DNA from: CAZSAK01 sp964605155
GTDB lineage: Bacteria > Pseudomonadota > Gammaproteobacteria > SZUA-140
Assembly: GCA_964605155.1 (NCBI GenBank)
Contig: CAZSAK010000013.1
Location: 1 to 64,000 of the forward strand
Direction of reading: 5' to 3'
Length of the DNA: 64,000 nucleotides
Translations under genes and position numbers: made by a program
Part shown: positions 1 to 8,767 of the stretch, piece after piece
Layout: each line of letters begins with the position of its first letter
Position numbering within the stretch: position 1 is the first letter of the stretch
The notes under the pieces: model-generated
What the model saw: the letters and a program-made list of their open reading frames with translations, nothing else
The model's database searches: none
What the model was told of the DNA's origin: nothing

Positions 1-827
1 CTTTTCATATGTTCAAGCAGGATATGTACCCTCTTGATGAGTGCTTCACCGATGCCTTTGAGAAGGCGGATACCCTGGTGGTCGAGGTCAATATGAACAA
101 TGTCGATCAGCAGAAGATGGCGGAATTGTTCAAGCAGCGCGGGATATATCAGGGGAATGTGACCATCGAGCAGCGACTCAGCAAGGAAACGCTTGATAAG
201 CTGAAGGAATACCTGAACAGTCGCGGCATAGATATGACACAAGTCAACAGGATGAAACCGTGGTTCCTGGGGATGACGATCGCGGTGCAGGAGATGATCT
301 CGCTGGGCTATGATCCGAATCTGGGAGTCGATCTCTATTTTATGGCAAACCTGGGAGACAGGGAGATCATCAGCCTTGAAACCATCGAAGAGCAACTAGA
401 GATACTGGCGGGTGATCCGCAGGATATACAGGATCTTGCCTTGCGGATGGAACTGGAGGATATCCCCGAGCTCGAGTCTTTGATGGGCAGGATGATTGAC
501 GCCTGGTCGAGCGGTGACGCCGGTGCACTGGACGAGATTATGCGCGAACCTGAGGACCGCTATCCCGGGCTGGAACAACAGTTTAAGCGAACCATTGATG
601 ACAGGAATATCCTGATGGCGAAAAAGATCACGCACTTTCTGGATACGGACAAGACGTATTTTGTGGTTGTAGGGGGAGGTCATATCGGTGGTGAAAAGGG
701 ATTGTTGACCCTGCTCGCCAATAAGGGGTTTTCCATACACCAGTTGCCGAAGGCGGAGCGTTCCATTGAGGAACAACAGCGATCGATGTCAATGAATCCC
801 GTTGAAATGATTGCAATAACGAGGTGA
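1..827 (+). CDS. TraB/GumN family protein, 5' end cut by window
   Basis: The reading frame is open to the left edge of the window (codons run from base 3), and the residues before the first Met (F-H-M-F-K-Q-D-M-Y-P-L) match the early strand of TraB/GumN proteins, so the true start lies upstream. About 274 residues are visible. Family marks are the early VVEVN strand and a C-terminal VVVGGGHIGGEKGL segment with the conserved Gly-His pair. Members are thought to be metal-dependent hydrolase-like proteins of the Tiki/TraB fold, usually exported; the signal peptide would be in the missing part. No specific substrate can be given. The rpsF promoter appears to lie inside the last codons of this gene. 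Confidence 0.8.
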   Translation, partial: FHMFKQDMYPLDECFTDAFEKADTLVVEVNMNNVDQQKMAELFKQRGIYQGNVTIEQRLSKETLDKLKEYLNSRGIDMTQVNRMKPWFLGMTIAVQEMISLGYDPNLGVDLYFMANLGDREIISLETIEEQLEILAGDPQDIQDLALRMELEDIPELESLMGRMIDAWSSGDAGALDEIMREPEDRYPGLEQQFKRTIDDRNILMAKKITHFLDTDKTYFVVVGGGHIGGEKGLLTLLANKGFSIHQLPKAERSIEEQQRSMSMNPVEMIAITR

Positions 828-839
828 TTCGCTTAGAAT
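811..839 (+). promoter_or_regulatory. Probable sigma-70 promoter for rpsF operon
   Basis: TTGCAA (811-816) and TAGAAT (834-839) are separated by 17 bases. The predicted start of transcription near 846 begins the rpsF leader. The -35 element lies inside the last codons of the upstream TraB/GumN gene. No mapping data are available, so this is a consensus match only. Confidence 0.5.
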
Positions 840-844
840 GGCCC

Positions 845-923
845 GGTTTATTCGGCAGGTAATTGACCTTTAACCGCAATTCTTACTCCTTGCCTTATCA
901 TTGTTTTTGGAAGGCTATAAACC
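845..923 (+). promoter_or_regulatory. Structured rpsF leader, candidate S6/S18 regulatory region
   Basis: GGTTTAT (845-851) is the exact reverse complement of ATAAACC (917-923), so the predicted 5' end of the mRNA can pair just before the Shine-Dalgarno AAGGAG (925-930). Inside it a smaller CGG-AGGT/ACCT-CCG hairpin is possible near 854-877. Many bacteria control rpsF-rpsR through an S6:S18-binding leader; a specific match to that motif was not established here. Confidence 0.35.
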
Positions 924-935
924 ATAAGGAGCAGT

Positions 936-1382
936 ATGAGACACTACGAAATCGTATTTCTGGTACATCCGGATCAGAGTGAGCAGGTGCCCGCGATGAT
1001 CGAGCGCTATCGTTCGACCATTGAATCGGGTGGTGGCGCCATTCATCGCCTCGAAGATTGGGGACGGCGTCAGCTGGAGTACCCCATCAACAAGGTTCAC
1101 AAGGCACACTACGTGCTGATGAACATCGAAGTCGGTCAGGAAATATTGGACGAATTGAACAGCGCCTTTCGTTTCAACGACGCCGTGATTCGCAATATTG
1201 TCATCAGACAGAACCGCGCAATAACCGAGCCATCACCGATGTCCAGGGCCGGCAAGGGTGACAGTTCATCCGACAACAGTGATGATGCAACCGATCAATC
1301 GGATGATCGTTATGGCGAGAGACACCATAGGGGTTCCGGTCATTCTGCATCCGATGACCGTGATAATGCGGATTCCGCATAG
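936..1382 (+). CDS. rpsF: 30S ribosomal protein S6
   Basis: S6 binds the platform of the 30S subunit together with S18. The N-terminus (MRHYEIVFLVHPDQSEQ) and the RRQLEYPINKVHKAHYVLM region are typical. The ATG follows AAGGAG at 925-930. At 148 residues the protein is longer than the roughly 95-residue core; from about residue 100 it carries an Asp/Ser/His/Arg-rich tail with repeated SDD and DDR units. E. coli S6 also has a modifiable acidic C-terminus, but this one is longer and contains His and Arg. It is first in the run rpsF-rpsR-DUF2232-rplI-dnaB. No primosomal priB gene sits between rpsF and rpsR. Confidence 0.97.
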   Translation: MRHYEIVFLVHPDQSEQVPAMIERYRSTIESGGGAIHRLEDWGRRQLEYPINKVHKAHYVLMNIEVGQEILDELNSAFRFNDAVIRNIVIRQNRAITEPSPMSRAGKGDSSSDNSDDATDQSDDRYGERHHRGSGHSASDDRDNADSA

Positions 1383-1402
1383 CGAGATAAGGCTGCTCAG
1401 CC

Positions 1403-1440
1403 GCTGGCAGAACTGATTCCAGGTATGTTCTGGCGCCAGC
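1403..1440 (+). promoter_or_regulatory. Intergenic stem-loop between rpsF and rpsR
   Basis: GCTGGCAGAAC (1403-1413) can pair with GTTCT (1427-1431) plus GCCAGC (1435-1440). This gives 11 base pairs interrupted by a 3-base bulge (1432-1434), with a 13-base loop. No T-run follows, so it is not a classical terminator. It may be a processing site, an attenuator or a protein-binding site within the 110-base gap. Confidence 0.5.
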
Positions 1441-1492
1441 TTCGATTGGTGATGAATACATTCAAGAACAGATTGATATAAGGAGAGTCCGT

Positions 1493-1717
1493 ATGGCGCG
1501 CTATTTCCGTCGCAAGAAGTTCTGCCGTTTTACCGCGGAAGGAATCAAAGAAGTTGATTATAAAGATATCGGAATGCTGAAAAACTATATCGCGGAGACC
1601 GGCAAGATCGTACCCAGCCGTATTACGGGTACGCGTTCAAAATATCAACGTCAATTGTCAACCGCGATCAAACGTGCGCGATATCTGGCATTGTTGCCGT
1701 ATTCAGATTCGCATTAA
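1493..1717 (+). CDS. rpsR: 30S ribosomal protein S18
   Basis: S18 is the small 30S platform protein that pairs with S6. The 74-residue length is standard. The RRKKFCRF start, the DYKDIGMLKNYI segment and the ITGTRSKYQRQL motif are diagnostic. The ATG follows AAGGAGA with good spacing. It lies 110 bases after rpsF, an unusually long gap that contains the stem-loop at 1403-1440, and is followed by the DUF2232 membrane protein. Confidence 0.97.
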   Translation: MARYFRRKKFCRFTAEGIKEVDYKDIGMLKNYIAETGKIVPSRITGTRSKYQRQLSTAIKRARYLALLPYSDSH

Positions 1718-1781
1718 GTCCGCAGCCTTTCGTTTATTTCGATTTTATCTGGCTCATACCGGCCGGAGGTGGTGATCTCAC

Positions 1782-2705
1782 GTGCAGGCATTTGCATCCT
1801 ATATCTTACGCGGGCCACTTCAGGCTATCATTGTAACCGCAATCAGTTCGGTAACATCCTTGATACTCCCTCCTCTTGCCCATGTCAGCGGGGCATGCGT
1901 CGCACTTGTTACCCTGCGTAAAGGGCTGAGCAACGGGATCTTCGTGCTCGCCATTACGGGACTGCTCCTTGGCCTGGTGGGCCTGGTTTCTTCCGTAAAC
2001 TTCGAGATGATCAAGATCTACATATCTGCCATGGTGCTGGTGTGGTGGCTGCCAGTTGTTTTGACAGCGGCGGTACTGCGATTCACCCGCTCACTGGGTC
2101 TTACCATATTGTTTCTGGGTATTCTATGTATGGTGGTCATGTCAGTGTCTTATCTGATCATCGGGGATATTCCGGCTTGGTGGCAGGACATGATACCGTC
2201 CATGCTGCAACCGATGTACGATGCCACGGATTTCAACCTGTCAAAGGAAGAGCTGAATCAACTGATGGCAAATATGTCGACCGTCATGACAGGATTTATA
2301 TCTGCAACGATAGTGTATCTGACGATGATCAATCTGTTTATTGCACGTTGGATGCAGTCCATACTGTTTAATCCGGGCGGGTTCCGTGCCGAGTTTTATG
2401 GTTTGAAGCTTGACAGACGACTGGGCATATTTTTATTGGTGGTTGCGGCTGTTAGCGCATTTACATCAGGGATTATTGCAAACTATGCACTTAATCTCTT
2501 GATACTAATAGCTACCTTGTATTCTCTTCAGGGCCTGGCAATCGTGTATGCCATTATCGCTGCGCTTAATGCCCATATCGGCTGGCTTATCGGTCTCTAT
2601 GTCCTGATGTTTTTCGCACTGCCGTATGTGATGCTGATATTGTCGTTCACCGGCCTGGCGGATAATTTCATGGATTTCAGGTCCCGCATAAAAAAACAGA
2701 AATGA
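1782..2705 (+). CDS. DUF2232 family integral membrane protein
   Basis: This 307-residue, strongly hydrophobic protein has about eight predicted membrane segments: near residues 15-40, 50-70, 80-105, 108-130, 165-190, 210-230, 235-260 and 265-290. It is the DUF2232 (YybS-like) protein often found between rpsR and rplI in gammaproteobacteria, and its function is not established. The start is GTG at 1782, preceded by GGAGG at 1765-1769; no ATG in this frame lies near the ribosome binding site. The C-terminus ends in a basic patch (SRIKKQK), presumably cytoplasmic. Position among ribosomal and replication genes is conserved, but the reason is unknown. Confidence 0.85.
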   Translation: MQAFASYILRGPLQAIIVTAISSVTSLILPPLAHVSGACVALVTLRKGLSNGIFVLAITGLLLGLVGLVSSVNFEMIKIYISAMVLVWWLPVVLTAAVLRFTRSLGLTILFLGILCMVVMSVSYLIIGDIPAWWQDMIPSMLQPMYDATDFNLSKEELNQLMANMSTVMTGFISATIVYLTMINLFIARWMQSILFNPGGFRAEFYGLKLDRRLGIFLLVVAAVSAFTSGIIANYALNLLILIATLYSLQGLAIVYAIIAALNAHIGWLIGLYVLMFFALPYVMLILSFTGLADNFMDFRSRIKKQK

Positions 2706-2791
2706 TCAGTCGCGACACATTGACATCAGAAGTGGCTGTGGATGTTACGGATTGAATAATATTGTATGCTATAACAATTGAGGTAAATGCT

Positions 2792-3238
2792 ATGGAAGTA
2801 ATCCTGTTAGAGAAGATTGATAACCTTGGCAACCTGGGCGATATGGTCAAGGTCAGGGCCGGATACGGCAGAAACTACCTTGTGCCAGGTGGCAAGGCAG
2901 TGTATGCCACTGATGAAAATCGTGCGAAGTTCGAGGCACACCGGGCGGAACTGGAAAAGGCGGCTGCAGACGTGCTGACGGCCGCCAAGCAACGTCAGGA
3001 ATCCCTCGAAGGCATGACAGTGACTATCACGACCAAGGTTGGCGATGAAGGGAAACTGTTCGGATCGGTCGGCACGACGGATATTTCCGATGCGGTCACC
3101 AATGCCGGCGTCAAGATCACCAAGCAGGAAGTCCGACTGCCCGCCGGGCCGATTCGTCAAACTGGAGAGTATATGATCGAGATTCATCTGCATCCCGAGG
3201 TGAACGTCCAGATCAAGATCATTGTTGCCGAGGAATAG
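2792..3238 (+). CDS. rplI: 50S ribosomal protein L9
   Basis: L9 is the elongated two-domain 50S protein that binds 23S rRNA near L1. The start MEVILLEKIDNLGNLGDMV and the GYGRNYLVPGGKAV rRNA-binding motif are clear, followed by the connecting helix (about residues 40-75) and the C-terminal domain. The frame is open about ten codons further upstream, but the ATG at 2792 gives the usual 148 residues and is preceded by GAGG at 2780-2783. Upstream, TTGACA (2720-2725) has only a weak partner TGTTAC (2743-2748), so a promoter of its own is possible but not secure. dnaB follows after 78 bases. Confidence 0.97.
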   Translation: MEVILLEKIDNLGNLGDMVKVRAGYGRNYLVPGGKAVYATDENRAKFEAHRAELEKAAADVLTAAKQRQESLEGMTVTITTKVGDEGKLFGSVGTTDISDAVTNAGVKITKQEVRLPAGPIRQTGEYMIEIHLHPEVNVQIKIIVAEE

Positions 3239-3316
3239 TTTCGGCAAACCAGCCTTGGCGCAGACTCAATGTTTTTATAGTAATGGCTGAAAGATGCCGT
3301 GGGGTGAGCAATAACG

Positions 3317-4714
3317 ATGCCAGAACTCGCGACGATTAAGGAAGGATTACGGCAGGCAACCGAGCAATTCAAGGTGCCGCCGCATTCAATCGAAGCCGAG
3401 CAGGCGGTGCTGGGCGGGTTGATGCTGGAAACCGAGGCCTGGGACAAGGTGGCCGATATCATCGGCGAGCAGGATCTATACCGGCAGGATCATCGTCGTA
3501 TCTTTAATTGCATCAGTGAGTTGCACAACCAGAGTCAGCCGGTCGACGTGGTTACGGTTTCGGAATGGCTTGAAAATAACAATGAACTGGATAGTATCGG
3601 AGGGCTTTCCTATCTCGGTTCTCTGGCAAATAACACTCCCAGTGCCGCCAATATACAGGCCTATGCCAAGATTGTACGCGAGCGATCGATACTGCGTCAG
3701 CTGATCCATGTCGGTAACGAGATCGGTGAGAGCGCCTTCAATCCCGAAGGGCGTGACACCGCGCAGTTGCTCGACAGGGCCGAGCAACTGGTCTTTGAGA
3801 TTGCCGAACAGGGTACACGCGGTCAGCGTGGATTTCTGCCTATCAAGGATCTGCTGGTGGACGTAGTCGACCGCATCGATGCACTGTCTAATCTGAAAAC
3901 ACCCATTACCGGCATCCCGACCGGTTATTCCGATTTCGATAAATTGACCTCCGGCCTGCAAAATTCAGATGTGATCGTGCTTGCCGGACGGCCATCGATG
4001 GGCAAGACGGCCCTGGCGATGAACATCGCAGAGGAGGCTGCCATCAAGAGCAAGATACCGGTGGCCATCTTCAGCATGGAGATGGCCGCGGAACAACTGG
4101 TCATGCGTATGCTGTCATCACTTGGACGCGTCGATCAGCACAAGGTACGGACAGGCAAGCTGGATGATGACGACTGGCCGCGCCTGACATCGGCGATGAA
4201 TATCCTCAGTGAAGCCCCCTTGTTTATCGACGACACGCCGGCGTTGTCACCGACAGAGTTGCGGGCAAGGGCACGACGGTTGAAACGCGAACACGGGCTG
4301 GGAATGATCGTGATCGACTATCTGCAGCTCATGCACGTACCCGTAACCAAGGAAAACCGTGCCACCGAGATCTCCGAGATATCGCGCGCCCTCAAGACAC
4401 TGGCGAAGGAACTCAATGTCCCCGTGCTGGCATTATCCCAGCTGAACCGCAGCCTGGAACAGCGCCCCAACAAGCGGCCGGTAATGTCCGACCTGAGAGA
4501 ATCAGGTGCAATCGAACAGGATGCGGATGTGATCGTGTTTATCTATCGCGATGAAGTCTATAACAAGGATAGCCCTGAAAAAGGAATCGCTGAAATCATC
4601 GTGGCAAAACAGCGAAATGGCCCGATAGATACGGTACAGCTGACCTTCCTTGGTCAATACACCCGGTTTGAGAACTATACCCGAGATATCTACGACGGTG
4701 GGGAATATGCATGA
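3317..4714 (+). CDS. dnaB: Replicative DNA helicase DnaB
   Basis: DnaB is the hexameric 5'-3' helicase that leads the replication fork and recruits primase. The 465 residues comprise an N-terminal helical domain (PPHSIEAEQAVLGGL, about residues 20-120), a linker and a RecA-type ATPase. Walker A is GRPSMGKTA with Lys about 230; the Walker B strand ends in VIDYLQLM, and DLRESGAIEQDADV is the conserved late motif. There is no intein. The last four bases overlap the start of alr (ATGA), so the two genes are probably translationally coupled. Confidence 0.98.
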   Translation: MPELATIKEGLRQATEQFKVPPHSIEAEQAVLGGLMLETEAWDKVADIIGEQDLYRQDHRRIFNCISELHNQSQPVDVVTVSEWLENNNELDSIGGLSYLGSLANNTPSAANIQAYAKIVRERSILRQLIHVGNEIGESAFNPEGRDTAQLLDRAEQLVFEIAEQGTRGQRGFLPIKDLLVDVVDRIDALSNLKTPITGIPTGYSDFDKLTSGLQNSDVIVLAGRPSMGKTALAMNIAEEAAIKSKIPVAIFSMEMAAEQLVMRMLSSLGRVDQHKVRTGKLDDDDWPRLTSAMNILSEAPLFIDDTPALSPTELRARARRLKREHGLGMIVIDYLQLMHVPVTKENRATEISEISRALKTLAKELNVPVLALSQLNRSLEQRPNKRPVMSDLRESGAIEQDADVIVFIYRDEVYNKDSPEKGIAEIIVAKQRNGPIDTVQLTFLGQYTRFENYTRDIYDGGEYA

Positions 4715-5787
4715 CACGTGCCGCTGAGGCGCGCATCAAGCTGTCAGCCCTACAGTCAAACTTGCAACGGGTTAAAAGCCTTGCCCCGCAATCCCGTGTC
4801 ATGGCGATCATCAAGGCCAATGGTTATGGCCACGGGATGTTGCGTGTTGCACATTCACTTGTCTCTGCAGATGCCTTTGGAGTGGCATGTCTCGAAGAGG
4901 CGCTGTCTCTGCGTGACGCGGGCGTAACACAGCCGATATTGTTGCTCGAGGGATTTTACGATGTACCCCAACTGGAGTTGATCAGCCGTCATGAACTGGC
5001 GATCGTCGTGCACCAGGCATTCCAGGTCGATATGCTGGAAAAGACCCCGATTCCCAACCCTGTCCATGTCTGGCTGAAGATCGATACCGGTATGCATCGT
5101 CTGGGGTTTGCGCCACGACAGGTTCAACAGGTATATCAACGTTTGCAAACCTGTCGCAATGTGGCACGGCCGCTGCGATTGATGTCCCACTTTGCCGAAT
5201 CGGACGACCGCAGTGCTGATATAACACGCTCGCAGTTCGACAGCTTCAATGACACTGTTGCCGAATTCCAGGGTGAGCGAAGTATCGCAAATTCGGCCGC
5301 CATCATTGCCTTTCCACAGAGTCATGTTGATTGGGTGCGTCCCGGGATCATGCTCTATGGCATATCCCCGTTCACAGATACTACAGGAAAGGATGAGGGA
5401 CTGCAGACGGTCATGACACTTACCTCCCGGCTGATTGCACTCAACTACTTTAAAAAAGGTGACCGGATCGGTTACGGCGGTGTCTGGACGTGCCCCGAAG
5501 ATATGCCGGTGGGTGTGATCGCCATCGGTTATGGTGACGGCTACCCGCGAGGTGTATCATCGGATACCCCCGTGCTGATAAACGGCCAACGCCTTCCGAT
5601 TGTAGGCAGGGTTTCCATGGATATGATCACGGTGGATCTACGCAACATGCCGGATGCACGGGCAGGTGATATAGTGACACTGTGGGGTGACGGTCTGCCT
5701 GTCGAGGAGATTGCGCGTCGAGCGGGCACCATTCCATACGAACTGGTATGCCGGGTGACACAACGCGTCAGGTTTACCGAGTGCTGA
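4711..5787 (+). CDS. alr: Alanine racemase, PLP-dependent
   Basis: Alr interconverts L- and D-alanine, supplying D-Ala for peptidoglycan. The PLP lysine is Lys35 in MAIIKANGYGHGM. The RIGYGGVW segment near residue 255 carries the second catalytic base (Tyr), and VGRVSMDMITVDL is the conserved C-terminal domain motif. At 358 residues it has normal length. The ATG overlaps the dnaB stop by four bases. The dnaB-alr pairing also occurs in E. coli. Confidence 0.97.
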   Translation: MTRAAEARIKLSALQSNLQRVKSLAPQSRVMAIIKANGYGHGMLRVAHSLVSADAFGVACLEEALSLRDAGVTQPILLLEGFYDVPQLELISRHELAIVVHQAFQVDMLEKTPIPNPVHVWLKIDTGMHRLGFAPRQVQQVYQRLQTCRNVARPLRLMSHFAESDDRSADITRSQFDSFNDTVAEFQGERSIANSAAIIAFPQSHVDWVRPGIMLYGISPFTDTTGKDEGLQTVMTLTSRLIALNYFKKGDRIGYGGVWTCPEDMPVGVIAIGYGDGYPRGVSSDTPVLINGQRLPIVGRVSMDMITVDLRNMPDARAGDIVTLWGDGLPVEEIARRAGTIPYELVCRVTQRVRFTEC

Positions 5788-5830
5788 GGTGTCAGGGGTG
5801 ATTCAGCATGTGTGAACGGAGCTGCAATCG

Positions 5831-7213
5831 ATGAATACCAGGCTCAAACCCAGAAAATCAAAGCTTGTTTACAGTTGTACGCGATGCGGGGCCCAGAACC
5901 CCAAGTGGACCGGGCAATGCAGTGAATGCGGGGCCTGGAACAGTCTTGTCGAAGACATCCCGCCTGTACAGACCGACGGGCGCAGGCCACAGTATGGCGA
6001 CAGCCCGGCTGCAGCGGTCTATGACCTGACCGATATCGAGCGCGTTGATGAAATCCGCACCGTTACCGGTTTTAAGGAGCTTGATCGGGTGCTGGGCGGC
6101 GGGCTGGTGCAGGGTTCGGTAATCCTGATCGGGGGTGACCCGGGTATCGGCAAATCCACCTTGTTGATTCAGGCACTCGCCTCACTTGTCTCACGGTTAC
6201 CTTCGCTGTATGTGACCGGTGAAGAATCCCTGCAGCAGATCAGTTTAAGGGCGCATCGACTCGGATTGCAGGCTGATAAACTGCGTTTGCTGGCAGAGAC
6301 CAATGTCGAGCGAATCCTTACCCACGCGGAGATCGAAAAACCCAGGGTGATGGTGATCGATTCCATTCAGACAACCTATACCGAAGAATTACAATCGGCA
6401 CCCGGCGGTGTCAGTCAGGTACGGGAAAGCGCCGCGCGGCTGGTAAATTATGCCAAGCAGACGGGGACGGCCCTGTTTCTTGTGGGCCATGTCACCAAGG
6501 AAGGCGCATTGGCGGGTCCGAGGATACTCGAGCACATGGTAGACACGGTGTTGTATTTTGAAGGGGAAACAGGCGGGCGCTACCGTATCATCAGGGCTGT
6601 AAAAAACCGTTTTGGTGCGGTCAATGAGGTTGGAGTGTTCGCCATGACGGAGCGTGGCCTGCGCGAGGTATCGAATCCTTCGGCGATATTCCTGTCACGT
6701 GACGGTGAAAACGTGCCCGGCACCATCGTCATGGTTACCCAGGAAGGGAGCCGTCCGATGTTGATTGAAGTACAGGCATTGGTTGCGGAGAGTCATATCA
6801 CCAATCCCAGACGTGTTAGCGTCGGACTTGACCAGAATCGACTGGCGATGTTGCTGGCAGTGTTATACCGCCATGGCCGGATCGCATTATTCAACCAGGA
6901 TGTATTTGTCAACGTGGTCGGTGGTGTCCGGGTCGGTGAAACCGCCGCTGATCTTGCCGTGGCCCTTGCCGCCGTATCGAGTCTTCAAGACAGACCATTA
7001 CCTGATGACCTGGTGACGTTTGGTGAAATCGGTCTGTCTGGTGAAATCAGACCGGTGCAAAATGGTACAGAGCGTCTGCGTGAAGCCGCCCGTCACGGGT
7101 TGAAGCGTGCCATGGTGCCAAAGGCAAACGTCCCGCGCAAACCGATCAGGGGGATGGAGGTCATAGCCGTCAAACGTCTTGAAGAGGCGCTGGCGACGCT
7201 CGGAAAAATGTAA
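5831..7213 (+). CDS. radA: DNA repair protein RadA (Sms)
   Basis: RadA is a DnaB-like, RecA-fold ATPase that promotes branch migration during recombinational repair. The N-terminal zinc finger has Cys16, Cys19, Cys30 and Cys33. Walker A is GGDPGIGKST with Lys108. The RadA-specific KNRFG motif follows at about residue 257, and the C-terminal third is a Lon-protease-like domain (NVVGGVRVGETAADLAVALA). At 460 residues it is full length. It starts 43 bases after alr and ends 17 bases before the convergent PilZ gene; no terminator hairpin was found in that gap. Confidence 0.97.
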   Translation: MNTRLKPRKSKLVYSCTRCGAQNPKWTGQCSECGAWNSLVEDIPPVQTDGRRPQYGDSPAAAVYDLTDIERVDEIRTVTGFKELDRVLGGGLVQGSVILIGGDPGIGKSTLLIQALASLVSRLPSLYVTGEESLQQISLRAHRLGLQADKLRLLAETNVERILTHAEIEKPRVMVIDSIQTTYTEELQSAPGGVSQVRESAARLVNYAKQTGTALFLVGHVTKEGALAGPRILEHMVDTVLYFEGETGGRYRIIRAVKNRFGAVNEVGVFAMTERGLREVSNPSAIFLSRDGENVPGTIVMVTQEGSRPMLIEVQALVAESHITNPRRVSVGLDQNRLAMLLAVLYRHGRIALFNQDVFVNVVGGVRVGETAADLAVALAAVSSLQDRPLPDDLVTFGEIGLSGEIRPVQNGTERLREAARHGLKRAMVPKANVPRKPIRGMEVIAVKRLEEALATLGKM

Positions 7214-7230
7214 TCAAGGCATGATTTTGT

Positions 7231-7596
7231 CTAGCCGAGGGCGGATAGCTCGCGATTGACCAGTTCGGCATCACCGAGATTGAATTCCATCAGGCGTTTG
7301 AGGTGGACGATACTGTCGAAGTCAATATTCTTGCAGTAAAAGCCGATGTGTTCATGATTGGTTCGCGCGACGATGACTGTCATGCGAATGATCACCTCAT
7401 CGTTTCCCAGAGGCAATTCGAGGGTATATTGGTCGCCGACATTGCCTTCCCAGCTTCCCGGTCGTTCTACCAGAGCTCCTTTTAATGAGATGTCGATGAG
7501 CCTGCATTGCCATTGTGCAGCGGTATTGATCAGGGTGGCGTTGCTGTCAAATGGAGCCCTGCTGTAACGCCTTCTTTCGTGCTGATCATCACTCAT
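7231..7596 (-). CDS. PilZ domain protein, probable c-di-GMP receptor
   Basis: This 121-residue single-domain protein carries both PilZ c-di-GMP-binding motifs: an arginine cluster RRRYSR (residues 8-13) and DISLKG about 25 residues later. PilZ proteins change the activity of motility, exopolysaccharide or secretion machinery when c-di-GMP binds. The partner is not indicated by its neighbours, which are lysine biosynthesis genes. It lies 32 bases downstream of dapE on the same strand and may be the last gene of that transcript. A c-di-GMP synthase and a second likely receptor lie near 47-50 kb. Confidence 0.88.
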   Translation of the reverse strand: MSDDQHERRRYSRAPFDSNATLINTAAQWQCRLIDISLKGALVERPGSWEGNVGDQYTLELPLGNDEVIIRMTVIVARTNHEHIGFYCKNIDFDSIVHLKRLMEFNLGDAELVNRELSALG

Positions 7597-7628
7597 GGTG
7601 TGAAACCTCCAAGGACGTTCGTCGTGAA

Positions 7629-8762
7629 CTATGTGACCAGGAGTATTTCCAGTGCGCGCCGATAGATCAATGATAATGTATCGAGATCCTTGGCGCTAAC
7701 ACATTCGTTGATTTTGTGAATGGTTGAATTAACCGGACCCAGTTCCACCACCTGGGTGCCCGTCGGGGCGATAAACCTGCCATCGGATGTGCCTCCGTCC
7801 GTCGACAGTTGCGGCTTACGGCCGGTGATCTGTTGCACGGCAGACTGTACGGCGTCTACGAGTATCGCCGGTTCGGTTAGAAATGGTGAGCCGGAATGTT
7901 TCCAGGTGAGGGTGTATTCGAGGCCGTGACCTTTGAGAATGGACTCGACCCGTTCTTGCAGCAGCGGTGATGTGACCTCGGTTGAGTACCGGAAATTAAA
8001 CTTGATCTCCAGACTGCCGGGAATGACATTATCCGCCCCGGTACCGGCATGGATGTTGGAGATCTGGAACGTTGTCGGGGGGAAATATTCATTGCCATTG
8101 TCCCATTGTGTAGCTACGAGTTCCGCCAGCACGGGGATGGATTGATGTAGAGGATTTCTCGCGAGGTGGGGATAGGCGATATGACCCTGTATTCCAAGGA
8201 TCGTCAGATGTCCGTTCAATGATCCCCGGCGCCCGTTTTTAATGACGTCACCCAGTATTTCCCTGCTGGAAGGTTCGCCGACCAGGCACCAGTCTATCCT
8301 GGTGCCCTGTGCTCCCAGTTGTTCCATGACCTGTCTGGTACCGTGCATCGCCGGTCCTTCCTCGTCGCTGGTTATGAGAAAACCGATGGAGCCACCATGT
8401 CCCGGATATTCGGCTACAAAATCTTCACAAGCGGTGATCATCGCTGCGAGGCTTCCCTTCATATCGGCGGCCCCCCGGCCATACAGATAGCCATCACGGA
8501 TTTGCGGTTGAAACGGATCGGATTGCCATTGTTGAAGCGGCCCGGTGGGGACCACATCGGTATGTCCGGCGAAGACGAACAATGGTGAGGTGTCTCCACG
8601 ACGTGCCCAGAAGTTTTCCACTTCCTTGAAACGCATGTATTCGATATCGAAGCCGATGGATTCAAGCCTGTTTATCAATAGGGGCTGGCAGCCCGCGTCT
8701 TCAGGAGTTATTGACGGTTTGGAGATGAGGTCGATGGCAAGTTCGAGTGTGCGAGAAGACAT
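7629..8762 (-). CDS. dapE: Succinyl-diaminopimelate desuccinylase
   Basis: DapE hydrolyses N-succinyl-LL-diaminopimelate to LL-diaminopimelate and succinate in the succinylase route to lysine and cell-wall DAP. It is an M20-family di-zinc enzyme. Visible motifs are FAGHTDVVPTG (metal His and general region), GRGAADMKGSLAAM (bridging Asp), SDEEGPA (catalytic Glu) and the late NSTIHKINECV (metal His). Its 377 residues match the E. coli enzyme. It starts 5 bases after the yffB-like gene, so dapC-dapD-yffB-dapE read as one unit. Confidence 0.97.
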   Translation of the reverse strand: MSSRTLELAIDLISKPSITPEDAGCQPLLINRLESIGFDIEYMRFKEVENFWARRGDTSPLFVFAGHTDVVPTGPLQQWQSDPFQPQIRDGYLYGRGAADMKGSLAAMITACEDFVAEYPGHGGSIGFLITSDEEGPAMHGTRQVMEQLGAQGTRIDWCLVGEPSSREILGDVIKNGRRGSLNGHLTILGIQGHIAYPHLARNPLHQSIPVLAELVATQWDNGNEYFPPTTFQISNIHAGTGADNVIPGSLEIKFNFRYSTEVTSPLLQERVESILKGHGLEYTLTWKHSGSPFLTEPAILVDAVQSAVQQITGRKPQLSTDGGTSDGRFIAPTGTQVVELGPVNSTIHKINECVSAKDLDTLSLIYRRALEILLVT

Positions 8763-8767
8763 GGCTG

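Noticed and set aside
5788..5830. Possible terminator between alr and radA
   Set aside because: The 43-base gap has no stem with a T-run; radA is probably read through from upstream.
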